Assembly: GCA_020848735.1 (NCBI GenBank)
Contig: JADLHO010000054.1
Coordinates: forward strand, 1 to 63,686
Direction: 5' to 3'
From: Planctomycetota bacterium
GTDB lineage: Bacteria > Planctomycetota > UBA1135 > UBA2386
Length of the DNA stretch: 63,686 bases
In this document: piece by piece, positions 1-8,239 of the stretch
How positions within the stretch are numbered: the stretch's first letter is position 1
How the letters are laid out: every line of letters starts with the position of its first letter
Program-made: the position numbers and the translations under genes
Notes under the pieces: generated by a model
The model's database searches: none
The model's input: the letters and a program-made list of their open reading frames with translations, nothing else
What the model was told of the DNA's origin: nothing

Positions 1-2
1 AA

Positions 3-1055
3 CTGCTCGCCGCCCGCGAGCCGCTCGCGCGACCGCTCGACGAGGTCCTGCTGCTCTTCTGGCCGGATCGTGCGGAAGGTGCCGCGCTGCCGCACGACGA
101 CTTCGCGGCGCTCTTCGCGATGCCGGTCGACGGCCCACGGCTCGTGACGCGCCGCGAAGCCGGCGCCGCCGACCTGCCGGTCGCGGGCGGCTTCGCGGCG
201 CTCGCGCCGGCGCCGGCGACACCGGCGACGACGCTGGCCGCGCTGGCGACCCGCCACGCCCCGCTCGCGGCGGTGCTCCTCACCGTCGTCCTCGCGCTCA
301 TCTGCGCCTCGGCCACGGCGATGGCCGCACGCGCGATGCGACGCGAGCGCGAGGCCCTGCAGCTGCGCACGGAGTTCCTCACCACGGTCACGCACGAGCT
401 GAAGACGCCGCTTGCGGGTGTCCGCCTCGTCGCCGAGCTGCTCGCGGAGGGACACGTCCACGACGAGCGCGAACGCGCCACGTGGCTGCGGCGTCTCGAA
501 GGCGAGGCCGCACGCCTCGGCATGCTGATCGAGAACGTCCTCGACCTCGGCCGCAGCGAGCGCGGCGAAGCGCCGCACTCGCCCGAGCGCTGCGAGCTGG
601 TCGCGCTCTGCGAGGAGACGCTGGCGCTCGTCGCGGCGCTCTGCGAGCGCGATGGCCTGCCGCTGCGCGCCACGCTCGCGCGCCCACCGCTCGAGGCCCT
701 GGTCGATCGCCAGGCCTTCCGTCAACTCCTGCTCAACCTGCTCGACAACGCGCGCAAGTACGGACGCCCGCCGATCGAGCTCAGCCTCGCGAGCGACGGC
801 AACGAAGCGGTGCTCGGCGTGCGCGATCACGGCGACGGCGTGGCCCCGGCCGAACGCGAACTCGTCTTCGAGCGCTTCCGGCGCGGCCGCGCCCACGCGC
901 ACGGCAGCGTGCCGGGCGTCGGTCTCGGCCTCCATCTCGCGCGGGCGATCGCCGAGCGTCACGGCGGGACCCTCGACGCGCAGGCCGCGCCCGACGGCCG
1001 AGGCGCCTGCTTCGTCCTGCGGCTGCCGCTCTGCGGCGGAGAACCCACGGCATGA
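3..1055 (+). CDS. Sensor histidine kinase, 5' end cut by the window edge
   Basis: The frame is open from base 3, so the N-terminus lies outside the window; about 350 residues are visible. A hydrophobic membrane segment (bases about 255-330) is followed by a charged linker, then the dimerisation and phosphoacceptor H-box with THELKTPL (His at bases 393-395). The ATPase domain follows, with an N-box NLLDNARKYG, a G1 box DHGDGV and a G2 box GVGLGLHLA. All key residues are present, so the kinase should be active. The start of what is seen is probably the extracytoplasmic sensor part; its ligand cannot be guessed. The stop overlaps the next gene's start (ATGA), so kinase and regulator are co-translated. 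An in-frame ATG at base 120 is probably internal. Confidence 0.9.
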   Translation: MLAAREPLARPLDEVLLLFWPDRAEGAALPHDDFAALFAMPVDGPRLVTRREAGAADLPVAGGFAALAPAPATPATTLAALATRHAPLAAVLLTVVLALICASATAMAARAMRREREALQLRTEFLTTVTHELKTPLAGVRLVAELLAEGHVHDERERATWLRRLEGEAARLGMLIENVLDLGRSERGEAPHSPERCELVALCEETLALVAALCERDGLPLRATLARPPLEALVDRQAFRQLLLNLLDNARKYGRPPIELSLASDGNEAVLGVRDHGDGVAPAERELVFERFRRGRAHAHGSVPGVGLGLHLARAIAERHGGTLDAQAAPDGRGACFVLRLPLCGGEPTA

Positions 1056-1774
1056 GTGCCACGCCCCGCGTCCTGCTCGTCGAAGACGACGCGACCCTGC
1101 GCGATGGACTCGCGCTCGCGCTGCGCAAGCTCGACCTCGCCGTCGAGACCGCGGCCGACGGCGCGCTCGCGCTGCGTCTGATCGCGCTGCCCTTCGACCT
1201 GATCGTGCTCGATCTCATGCTGCCGGGGGCGAGCGGCTTCGAGGTGCTGCAGGCGCTGCGCGCGCGCGATCGTCTCGTGCCCGTGATCGTGCTCACCGCG
1301 CGCGGCGAGGAGAGCGACAAGGTGCTCGCGCTCGAACTCGGCGCCGACGACTACGTGACGAAGCCCTTCTCCCTGCGCGAGCTGGGCGCGCGCGTGCGGG
1401 CGCAGCTCCGACGTCGTGCGGACTCGCAGCCGAAGCCGCCGAGCACGCCGCCGCCCTTCGCGCTCGGCGATCGCCGCGTCGATCTCGCGGCATTCCGCGT
1501 CGTGGGGCCGCAGGGCGAGACCGCGCTCTCCCCGCGCGAGGCTGCGATCCTGAGCCTGCTCGTCGAGGCGAAGGGCGCCGCGGTGCCGCGCCATGCGATC
1601 CTCGATCGGGTCTGGGGTCGCGGGAGCGAGGTCACGCAGCGCACGATCGACACGCATGTGCTCAACCTGCGCGGCAAGCTCGAGCGCGAGCCCGATGCGC
1701 CGCGGCACCTGCTCGCCGTGCACGGCATCGGTTACCGCCTCGTCCTCGCACCGGACGCCTCCACCGATCCTTGA
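1052..1774 (+). CDS. OmpR/PhoB-type response regulator
   Basis: A 240-residue transcription factor and the cognate partner of the kinase it overlaps by 4 bases. The receiver domain (about 5-118) has the acidic pair E11/D12/D13, phosphoacceptor D54 in VLDLMLP, T82 and K104 in VTKPFS. A proline-rich linker leads to a winged-helix DNA-binding domain (about 140-232) with the family pattern RTIDTHVLNLRGKLE and GIGYRL. Phosphorylation by the kinase should drive dimerisation and DNA binding. The target genes are unknown; the HEAT-repeat gene 56 bases downstream is the nearest candidate. Confidence 0.93.
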   Translation: MSATPRVLLVEDDATLRDGLALALRKLDLAVETAADGALALRLIALPFDLIVLDLMLPGASGFEVLQALRARDRLVPVIVLTARGEESDKVLALELGADDYVTKPFSLRELGARVRAQLRRRADSQPKPPSTPPPFALGDRRVDLAAFRVVGPQGETALSPREAAILSLLVEAKGAAVPRHAILDRVWGRGSEVTQRTIDTHVLNLRGKLEREPDAPRHLLAVHGIGYRLVLAPDASTDP

Positions 1775-1830
1775 CCGGACTTCGACCGCCCGCCGACCGG
1801 CATCACCGTCCCTTCCGCTGTCCTGTGCGC

Positions 1831-4689
1831 ATGGCCCACCGACCGACGCGTGTCCTGTCCCTCCTCGCCGCGGCGCTGCTCTCGCAGGCCCCGGCCGCCG
1901 CGCAGGAGCTCCCGCTCGACGATGCGCTGCGCGCCGCGATCGCGATCGAGGAGCTCGAGCACGACCTCGTGACCGCGCGCACGCGCTACGCGGAGCTCGC
2001 CCGCGACGCGACGCGCGGCGACGCGCTGCGCCGACACGCGTGGCTGCGTCTCGGCAAGCTCGCGCGCGCGCGCGGCGACACCGAGTCCGCGCGCGAGGCC
2101 CTGGCCGCAGCCGCGCGCGGCGACGACGCGACCGCGCGGGCCGCACAGGCGATCGCGCAGCAGGAGCCGCAGGACCTCGAGCGCGCGCGCCAGCTCGCCG
2201 AGGGCGCGGAGCGCGCGGTCGCGGCGTATCTCGAGGGGCGCAACCGCGGCGGCGATGCCTTCGAGAACCTGAGCTGGTTCGGCGACGCGGCGGTGCCGCC
2301 CCTGATCCGCCGCTACCTCGCGGGGCGCGACGAGGACTCCGCGTCGCCTCTCGTCGATCACGCCGGCGGAGCCCTGTGGCGCCTCGGCACGCCCGCGGCA
2401 CTCGCCTTCCTCCAAGAGCAGCTCGCCGACCCGGACCTGCGCCATCGCCGCGCCATCGCCCGGGGCCTCGCGTTCGGGGGCATCCCCGCGACCGCCGCAG
2501 CCCTGGTCGCCCGGGCCCTGAACGACGCGGACGACGAGGTCGTGCTCGCCGCGCTGAGGCGGCCCGAACTCCTCGACGTCGAAGCGCTCTGCGACCGCAT
2601 CGCGAGCGCGCGCGCGGCGCTGCGGATCGCGGGGCTCGAGGTGCTCCGCAGCCGTCTCGCCTCCACGATGGGCGGAGTGGGATCGGAGCACGTGTCGCTG
2701 CGCATCTCGCGCCGCGTCGCGCGACTGCTCGAGCCGACCCTCGAATCCACGTCACCGCAGGAGTTCCGCGCGGCGAGCGAGTGCCTGCTCTCGAGCGCCT
2801 GTTTCTCGAGCGAGGGACGAGCGCTGCTCGCGCGCTGGCTGCCGCGCCTGACCGGGGTTCCGCGACCGCCCCTGCCGCATCCCCGGTCCACGGACTTCGA
2901 CGGCGAGGCCGAGAACGCCGCCGTCCTCGCGCAGTCGATCGCGAGCTTCACGCCGGCGACCGGGGAGCTCGCGCGCACCGCAGCGCGCTCGCTGGTCGAG
3001 CTGTACGTCGAGCACAAGGCCTGGAAGCGCGCCGCGCTCGACGCCGTGCTGACGATCGCCCGTCACGGCTATCTCGATCTCGAGATCGCGCTCTGGCTCG
3101 AGCGGAACGGCCTGCCCGAGGATGCGCCCCGGGTCGTCGACGCGCTCGCGGACAGCACGGCGCTCTCCGCCGCATCGGGCTGGCTGTCGCGCCAGCCGCT
3201 GGGTGAGGCGCAGTTCGACGCGATCCGCCGCACGCTCGATTGGCTGCAGAGCAGCGACGAGGGCGGGCGCTGGTCGCCGGCCCCGCTCGTCGTCGCGCTC
3301 GGTGCGACGGGACACCCGGACGCCCTGGCATGGCTGCGGCGGCTGGCCGCGGCGGGATCGAAGCGACTCCCCGAGAGCAGCGTCGCCTCGGGCGCCATCT
3401 GGCTGAATCAGCGCCGCAACGACGAGACGACGCGTGCCTTCCTCGTCGAGCTGCTCGAGCGGGCACCGGTGGCGGACCACGCGCGGCGCATCGCGCTCGT
3501 CGCCCAGCTCGTGCGCAGCGGGGATCGGCGCGTCTGGGAGCTGCTGCCGGGGATGCGGCAGGCGAACCAGCAACTCGTCTCGCCGCAGGGGCTCCTGCCC
3601 GACACGGACGGCGTCTTCCATCCACAGTCGATGATGGGCCTGGACTCCTGGCTCACGCACTCGTTCCGGCGCGAGGGTCGCCGCCGCTGGTGGCACGGCT
3701 ACGACGACGTGCAGCTCGACGCCCTCTGGACGAACTTGCTCGCGCGCGGCGAGCAGGGCTACGGGCCGTACTGGAAGGAGTGTGCGCCGCTGGCCTACGC
3801 CGCGAACGAGTCGTCCGACAGCGTCCCCGGCGCGCTCTACCTCGCGCTCTGCGAGGCGCATCGCGCGCGCTGCAGCGACGACGAGGACTTCGACCCGGAG
3901 CGCTCCGCACTCGTGCCGCTGCTCTGGGCCGCGGATCAAGCGCCGTCCGCGGACGCGGCGCGCCGTGCCGCCCTCGCCGCCCTGCGCGACGCCGCCTTGA
4001 CGGCCCGTTCGTCGAAGGTCCGCGCGCTCGCGGTCTTCCAGATCGAACAGCGCCGCGACGAGGCCACGCGCGCGCTGCTCCTGCAGCTCTGCGGCGACCC
4101 GTCCTCCTCGGTCGCGATGCGCGCCTGGGAGAAACTCGACGAGTTCGGCGCAGCCCTCGACCACACGCGCGTCGCACGCGGCCTCGCGAGCGCCGACCGC
4201 GACATGCGCCTCTATGCCCTCGAGCGCTCCGCCGCCTGCAGCGAACCGCTCGCCGAGCTCGTCGCGCCCTTGCTGCGCGATCCCGAGTCCGAACTGCGCA
4301 TCGCCGCCTGTCGTCATTTCGCCGCGCGCGTCGACCTCAATGCCGTGCCCGCCCTGCTCGAGACCCTGAGGGACGCCGACGAACCGGTGCGCCGCGCCGC
4401 CGCCGAATCGCTGCAGGCCATCCGTCTCTACCACGACGAGTCCGCCCGCTGGGCCCGCGTGCTCGGCGGCAAACCCGAGCTCGGCAAGGCCGCTGCCGCC
4501 GAGGCCCTCGTCGACCAGGCCTCAGCGACCAACGAGCTCGCCACCCGCCTCCTCGCCATCCGCTCGCTCGGCCTGCTCGCCGCACCCGAGACCCTGCCGC
4601 TGCTCATCGCCTGGACGAAGGACGAGGATGCGCAGATCGCGGCGGCGGCGCGGGAGGCGCTGCAGAGGATCCTGGGGATGGGGAAGTGA
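1831..4689 (+). CDS. Secreted HEAT-repeat protein
   Basis: A 952-residue protein with a signal peptide (about 1-24, hydrophobic LLAAALL, then APAAAQ before a likely cleavage site). Residues about 25-100 look like a helical tetratricopeptide-type segment. The rest is alpha-helical repeats, clearest at about 130-250 and 700-950, where HEAT-like units of about 30 residues recur (for example PLLRDPESELRIAACRHFA and ALLETLRDADEPVRRAAAE). Such repeats form a protein-binding solenoid; no catalytic motif was seen. It lies 56 bases after the response regulator on the same strand and may be transcribed with it. The partner is unknown. The open frame extends far upstream through the kinase and regulator genes, but ATG at 1831 gives the signal peptide and is the only sensible start. 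Confidence 0.85.
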   Translation: MAHRPTRVLSLLAAALLSQAPAAAQELPLDDALRAAIAIEELEHDLVTARTRYAELARDATRGDALRRHAWLRLGKLARARGDTESAREALAAAARGDDATARAAQAIAQQEPQDLERARQLAEGAERAVAAYLEGRNRGGDAFENLSWFGDAAVPPLIRRYLAGRDEDSASPLVDHAGGALWRLGTPAALAFLQEQLADPDLRHRRAIARGLAFGGIPATAAALVARALNDADDEVVLAALRRPELLDVEALCDRIASARAALRIAGLEVLRSRLASTMGGVGSEHVSLRISRRVARLLEPTLESTSPQEFRAASECLLSSACFSSEGRALLARWLPRLTGVPRPPLPHPRSTDFDGEAENAAVLAQSIASFTPATGELARTAARSLVELYVEHKAWKRAALDAVLTIARHGYLDLEIALWLERNGLPEDAPRVVDALADSTALSAASGWLSRQPLGEAQFDAIRRTLDWLQSSDEGGRWSPAPLVVALGATGHPDALAWLRRLAAAGSKRLPESSVASGAIWLNQRRNDETTRAFLVELLERAPVADHARRIALVAQLVRSGDRRVWELLPGMRQANQQLVSPQGLLPDTDGVFHPQSMMGLDSWLTHSFRREGRRRWWHGYDDVQLDALWTNLLARGEQGYGPYWKECAPLAYAANESSDSVPGALYLALCEAHRARCSDDEDFDPERSALVPLLWAADQAPSADAARRAALAALRDAALTARSSKVRALAVFQIEQRRDEATRALLLQLCGDPSSSVAMRAWEKLDEFGAALDHTRVARGLASADRDMRLYALERSAACSEPLAELVAPLLRDPESELRIAACRHFAARVDLNAVPALLETLRDADEPVRRAAAESLQAIRLYHDESARWARVLGGKPELGKAAAAEALVDQASATNELATRLLAIRSLGLLAAPETLPLLIAWTKDEDAQIAAAAREALQRILGMGK

Positions 4690-4759
4690 GGGGAGGCGTC
4701 GCGTGCGTGAGGCAGACTCGCGCCAACGCGCGACGAACAGCCACCCGGGCTCCGCACGC

Positions 4760-4972
4760 TCAGGCAGGGAGCTCCACTGTCGTCGAGTAGCTCCGCGGGA
4801 CAGGGATCTTGATCTTCTCCTCGCGCATGCCAGCGACGTGGAACTCGATGGCCTTGCGCATGTTGTTTTCCACTTGCTTGCGAGTCGCGCCGGTTGCGAC
4901 GCAGCCCAGGAGGTCTGGGGAGTAGGCAGAGAACCCGGTTCGGGTCTTCTCGATCACGATCAGCACTTTCAC
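4760..4972 (-). CDS. hicB: HicB-family antitoxin, short form
   Basis: A 70-residue protein starting at GTG 4972, which overlaps the hicA stop by 4 bases (GTGA), the usual hicAB translational coupling. The sequence carries the HicB partial RNase H-like fold: an N-terminal strand KVLIVIEKT, the FSAYSPDLLGCVATG strand-turn region and a helix ENNMRKAIEFHVAG. HicB proteins often end in a ribbon-helix-helix or HTH DNA-binding domain; this one stops right after the fold, so it may neutralise HicA without repressing the operon itself. The open frame continues upstream to about 5719 but that part overlaps hicA and a DUF1501 gene and is not coding. Confidence 0.85.
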   Translation of the reverse strand: MKVLIVIEKTRTGFSAYSPDLLGCVATGATRKQVENNMRKAIEFHVAGMREEKIKIPVPRSYSTTVELPA

Positions 4973-5172
4973 GGCTTGAGCCCTGCCTGCTTCAGGATGC
5001 TGTTGCTTGTACCTGGTGCGAGTTCGTCGCTCAACTTGCCAGCCAACGTCACGAGCCCCCGCTTCGTCGGGTGCTTGAACTGGCGGTGACTGCCGCGTTG
5101 GCGCACCTGAACCCAGCCGTCCATCTCGAGCAGGCGAATCGCGTCGCGGACCTTCATCGCGCCGATCATCAC
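4969..5172 (-). CDS. hicA: HicA-family mRNA interferase toxin
   Basis: A 67-residue double-stranded-RNA-binding-like toxin that cleaves mRNA when freed from HicB. It has the full family pattern KVRDAIRLLEMDGW, then RGSHRQFKHP with the catalytic His, and a C-terminal LAPGTSNSILKQAGL. The start is either ATG 5172, with an AGGG 7 bases upstream, or ATG 5157, which gives the common family start MKVRDAI; I prefer 5172 for the ribosome site. It is first in a two-gene operon with hicB, in toxin-antitoxin order. The pair sits alone between unrelated genes, as expected for a mobile stress module. Confidence 0.88.
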   Translation of the reverse strand: MMIGAMKVRDAIRLLEMDGWVQVRQRGSHRQFKHPTKRGLVTLAGKLSDELAPGTSNSILKQAGLKP

Positions 5173-5366
5173 GCGGCCCTGAGGCGAATTCGACGTTCCC
5201 GAACCAACCCGCCGCCGGCTCGCAGATCGATCCTCGAGTGCCCTCGCACGGGCTGGACCGTTCCGAGAGTCGGCCCGCTGCGGTGCAGCGTCCCGCCGCC
5301 CATCGCAGTCGGCCTGCTCGGGCAGCCATGGCGTGACTCCGGCCGGGGCTATGCTCCCGCCCCGCT

Positions 5367-5399
5367 CGCTCGCCTCTCGCTCGCCTCTCGCTCGCCTCT
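5367..5399 (+). repeat. Three perfect 11-bp tandem repeats just before a start codon
   Basis: The unit CGCTCGCCTCT occurs three times in a row with no mismatch and is followed by CGCCCGCTC. The array ends 9 bases before ATG 5409 of the DUF1501 gene and fills the place where a ribosome binding site would be. No purine-rich Shine-Dalgarno sequence is visible. The unit length is not a multiple of three. Copy-number change by slippage would alter leader length rather than protein sequence. Confidence 0.8.
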
Positions 5400-5408
5400 C
5401 GCCCGCTC

Positions 5409-6830
5409 ATGCCCGACTCCTCCCGTCGCGAGATCCTGCGCATCGGTGCGTCCTCCCTGCTCGGCCTCTCGCTGAGCGAGCTGCTGCGCGCCGGCGGCGG
5501 CATCCCGGCGCGCACGAGGCGGCTCCCCGGCTTCGGCCGGGCGAAGAGCGTCGTCTTCATCTTCCTGCAGGGTGGGCCGAGCCCCCTCGACCTCTGGGAT
5601 CCGAAGGACGACGTGCCGAGCGACGTGAAGAGTCCCTTCGCGATCCTCGAGAGCAAGGTGCCGGGGATGGCCGTGACCGAGCTGCTGCCGCGGGTCGCGC
5701 AGGTCACGGATCGGCTCACGCTGATCCGCTCGATGAGCTACACGCCGAACGGGCTCTTCAACCACACGGCGGCGCACTACCAGATGCTGACGGGCTACAC
5801 CGCGGATCGCGTGAGCCCCGCGGGTCAGCTCGAGCCGCCCTCGCCGAAGGACTTCCCGAACTTCGGCTCGCACATCGTGCGCCTGAGGCCGCCGGAGCAC
5901 GCGATGCTGCCCTTCGTGCAACTGCCGCGGCCGCTGCAGGAGAGCAACGTGATCGGCAAGGCGGGCTTCGCCGGCTTCCTCGGCCGCGCCTACGACCCCT
6001 ACGTGCTCTTCCCGTCGGGCGACGACTTCGACGAGCAGAAGCTCGACCGCGTGCAGGCCGAGGACCTGCGGCTGCGGCCGGAGCTCTCGGTCGCGCGGCT
6101 CGAACGCCGCAATCGCCTGCGCGAGACGGTCGACGCGGCGATGCCCGCGATCGAGCAGGCGGTCGCGCGCTACGAGCTCGACGAATACACGCAGAAGGCG
6201 ATGAGCCTCGTGCTCTCGGGTCGCGCGCGCGCGGCCTTCGACCTCGCGAGCGAGCCCGAGGCGCTGCGCGACCGCTACGGCCGCACGACCTTCGGGCAGA
6301 GCCTGCTGCTCGCGCGGCGCTTCGTCGAAGCGGGCACGCGGGTCGTGCAGGTCAACTGGACGAAGGTCGCGAACTCCGATCGCCACAGCTGGGACTGCCA
6401 CGTCGGCCTGCCCAAGCGCATGAAGGAGGACGCGGCGCCGCGCTTCGATCCGGCGTTCGCGAGCTTCATCGAGGATCTCGACGAGAAGGGGCTGCTCGAG
6501 GACACGCTCGTCGTCGCCGTGGGCGAGTTCGGCCGCAGTCCGCGGCGCGGGCTCTCGACCTCGGGCAACGACAACGATGCGGATGGGCGCGACCACTGGC
6601 CCTACTGCTTCACCGCGGCGATCGCGGGCGCGGGCATCCGGCGCGGACACGTGCACGGGCGCTCCGATGCGACGGGCTCCGCACCGCTCGAGAAGCCGGT
6701 GCATCCCACCGAGCTGCTCGCGACGGTCTACCACGCGCTGGGGATCGATCCCGCGACGATCGTCTACAACCACCTGCAGCAGCCGCGCGAGCTCGTGCAG
6801 GCCCAGCCCGTCACGGAGCTCTTCGCATGA
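5409..6830 (+). CDS. DUF1501 secreted protein
   Basis: A 473-residue member of the DUF1501 family, which belongs to the alkaline phosphatase/sulfatase-like fold and is greatly expanded in planctomycetes. Residues 5-27 form a short twin-arginine-like signal ([19 protein letters not shown]). The family features follow: [18 protein letters not shown] near 50-70, the [19 protein letters not shown] block, [12 protein letters not shown] and the [18 protein letters not shown] metal-site region. Its reaction is not established. It is the first gene of a three-gene unit with a cytochrome/WD40 protein and a DUF1549/DUF1553 protein, overlapping the next gene by 4 bases. Families of this kind are usually found paired with DUF1553 partners. 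Confidence 0.9.
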   Translation: MPDSSRREILRIGASSLLGLSLSELLRAGGGIPARTRRLPGFGRAKSVVFIFLQGGPSPLDLWDPKDDVPSDVKSPFAILESKVPGMAVTELLPRVAQVTDRLTLIRSMSYTPNGLFNHTAAHYQMLTGYTADRVSPAGQLEPPSPKDFPNFGSHIVRLRPPEHAMLPFVQLPRPLQESNVIGKAGFAGFLGRAYDPYVLFPSGDDFDEQKLDRVQAEDLRLRPELSVARLERRNRLRETVDAAMPAIEQAVARYELDEYTQKAMSLVLSGRARAAFDLASEPEALRDRYGRTTFGQSLLLARRFVEAGTRVVQVNWTKVANSDRHSWDCHVGLPKRMKEDAAPRFDPAFASFIEDLDEKGLLEDTLVVAVGEFGRSPRRGLSTSGNDNDADGRDHWPYCFTAAIAGAGIRRGHVHGRSDATGSAPLEKPVHPTELLATVYHALGIDPATIVYNHLQQPRELVQAQPVTELFA

Positions 6831-8239
6831 ACCGCTCGTCGCCTCGTCTGCGAATCGCGACGGCATCGCTCCTGCTCGCCGTCGGGCTCGGCGCCCAGGA
6901 CGCGCCGGGCTTCTACCGCGAGGTGCTGCCCTTGCTGCAGGCGCGCTGCACGAGCTGTCACCAACCGGCGAAGGCGAGGGACGAACTCGTGCTGAGCTCG
7001 CACGCGGACCTGATGCGCGGCAAGGGCGAGGGCGAGGACCGCGAGGCGATCGTCGTCCCCTTCGACCCCGACGCGAGCCTGCTGCTCAGCTCGGTCCTCG
7101 GCAAGGACGGCGAGGCCCCCGCGATGCCCGAGAAGGGCGAGCCGCTGAGCAGCAGCGAGGTCGAGCTCCTGCGGCGCTGGATCGCCGCCGGCGCGCTCGA
7201 CGACACGCCACCGGGAGCCGCGAACCCCTCGCGCCCTGATCAACCGCCGCGCTATCGACAGGCACCCGTCGTGACGAGCCTCGCCTGGTCGCCCGACGGC
7301 GCCTGGCTCGCGGTCAACGGTCGCAACGAGGTGCTCCTGCACGATCTGCGCGAGGAAGCCGCGGCGCCGCGCCGGCTGATCGGCCTCGCCGAGCGCATCG
7401 AGGCGATCGCGTTCTCGCCGGACGGCACGCGGCTCTGCGCCGTCGGCGGCGCGCCCGGTCGCTTCGGCGAAGCGCAGCTCTGGTCGCTCGCCGACGACCG
7501 CCTGCTCTGGTCGCGCGTCGTCACACCCGACTGCCTCTTCGGCGTCTCGTGGTCGCCCGACGGCAAGCTCGTCGCGTTCGGCGCGACCGACACCGCCGTG
7601 CGCGCGCTCGACGCCGGCAACGGCGAGCCGGTGCTGTTCCAGGGTGCGCACGACGACTGGGTGCTCGGCACCGTGTTCTCGCTCGACGGCTCGCATCTGA
7701 TCACCGTCGGCCGCGATCGCACGATGAAGCTGACCAAGGTCGAGTCGCAGCAGTTCATCGACGACATCACGAGCATCACGCCCGGCGCCCGCAAGGGCGG
7801 CCTCGTCGCGGTGACCCGACATCCCACGCGCGACGAGTTGCTGGTCGGCGGTGCCGACGGCACGCCGCGCCTCTACCGAAGCTTCCGCGAGAAGAAGCGC
7901 GTGATCGGCGACGACTTCAACCTGATCCGCGCCTTCCCGGCCTTCGACGGGCGCATCTTCGCCGTGGCCTTCCTCGGCGACGGCGCGCGGATCGCGGCGG
8001 CGGCGAGCGTCGCGCGCGGCGGCGAGCTGCGCGTCTTCCGCAGCGAGGATGCGAGCCCGCTCTGGGAGCACCGCTGCGGCGGCAGCCTCTTCGCGGTCGC
8101 CGCATCGCCCGACGGCACGCAGCTCGCGACCGCGGGCTTCGACGGAGTCGTCGAGATCCTCGACGCCGGCGACGGCGCGCTGCGGCGCCGCTTCGTGCCC
8201 GTGCCGATCGACGCCGACGCGCCAGGAGCCGCCCGATGA
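6827..8239 (+). CDS. Secreted c-type cytochrome (PSCyt1-like) with WD40 propeller
   Basis: A 470-residue protein with a signal peptide (about 1-23). A planctomycete cytochrome C-like domain (about 28-125) has one haem-binding CTSCH at 41-45 and the family landmarks near [16 protein letters not shown] and [15 protein letters not shown]. The remainder is a WD40 beta-propeller with repeats such as [30 protein letters not shown] and [14 protein letters not shown]. The haem would sit outside the membrane and the propeller would be a docking surface. It overlaps both neighbours by 4 bases (ATGA), so the three genes are tightly coupled. Which redox partner it serves is unknown. Confidence 0.9.
   Translation: MNRSSPRLRIATASLLLAVGLGAQDAPGFYREVLPLLQARCTSCHQPAKARDELVLSSHADLMRGKGEGEDREAIVVPFDPDASLLLSSVLGKDGEAPAMPEKGEPLSSSEVELLRRWIAAGALDDTPPGAANPSRPDQPPRYRQAPVVTSLAWSPDGAWLAVNGRNEVLLHDLREEAAAPRRLIGLAERIEAIAFSPDGTRLCAVGGAPGRFGEAQLWSLADDRLLWSRVVTPDCLFGVSWSPDGKLVAFGATDTAVRALDAGNGEPVLFQGAHDDWVLGTVFSLDGSHLITVGRDRTMKLTKVESQQFIDDITSITPGARKGGLVAVTRHPTRDELLVGGADGTPRLYRSFREKKRVIGDDFNLIRAFPAFDGRIFAVAFLGDGARIAAAASVARGGELRVFRSEDASPLWEHRCGGSLFAVAASPDGTQLATAGFDGVVEILDAGDGALRRRFVPVPIDADAPGAAR

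Noticed and set aside
2752..4434. 560-residue minus-strand frame opposite the HEAT-repeat gene
   Set aside because: Antisense shadow with no motif; the plus-strand frame has a signal peptide and helical repeats.
4760..5719. 319-residue version of HicB extending upstream
   Set aside because: The extra sequence overlaps hicA and the start of the DUF1501 gene and is Arg/Ser-rich; the GTG at 4972 with the usual overlap gives the family length.
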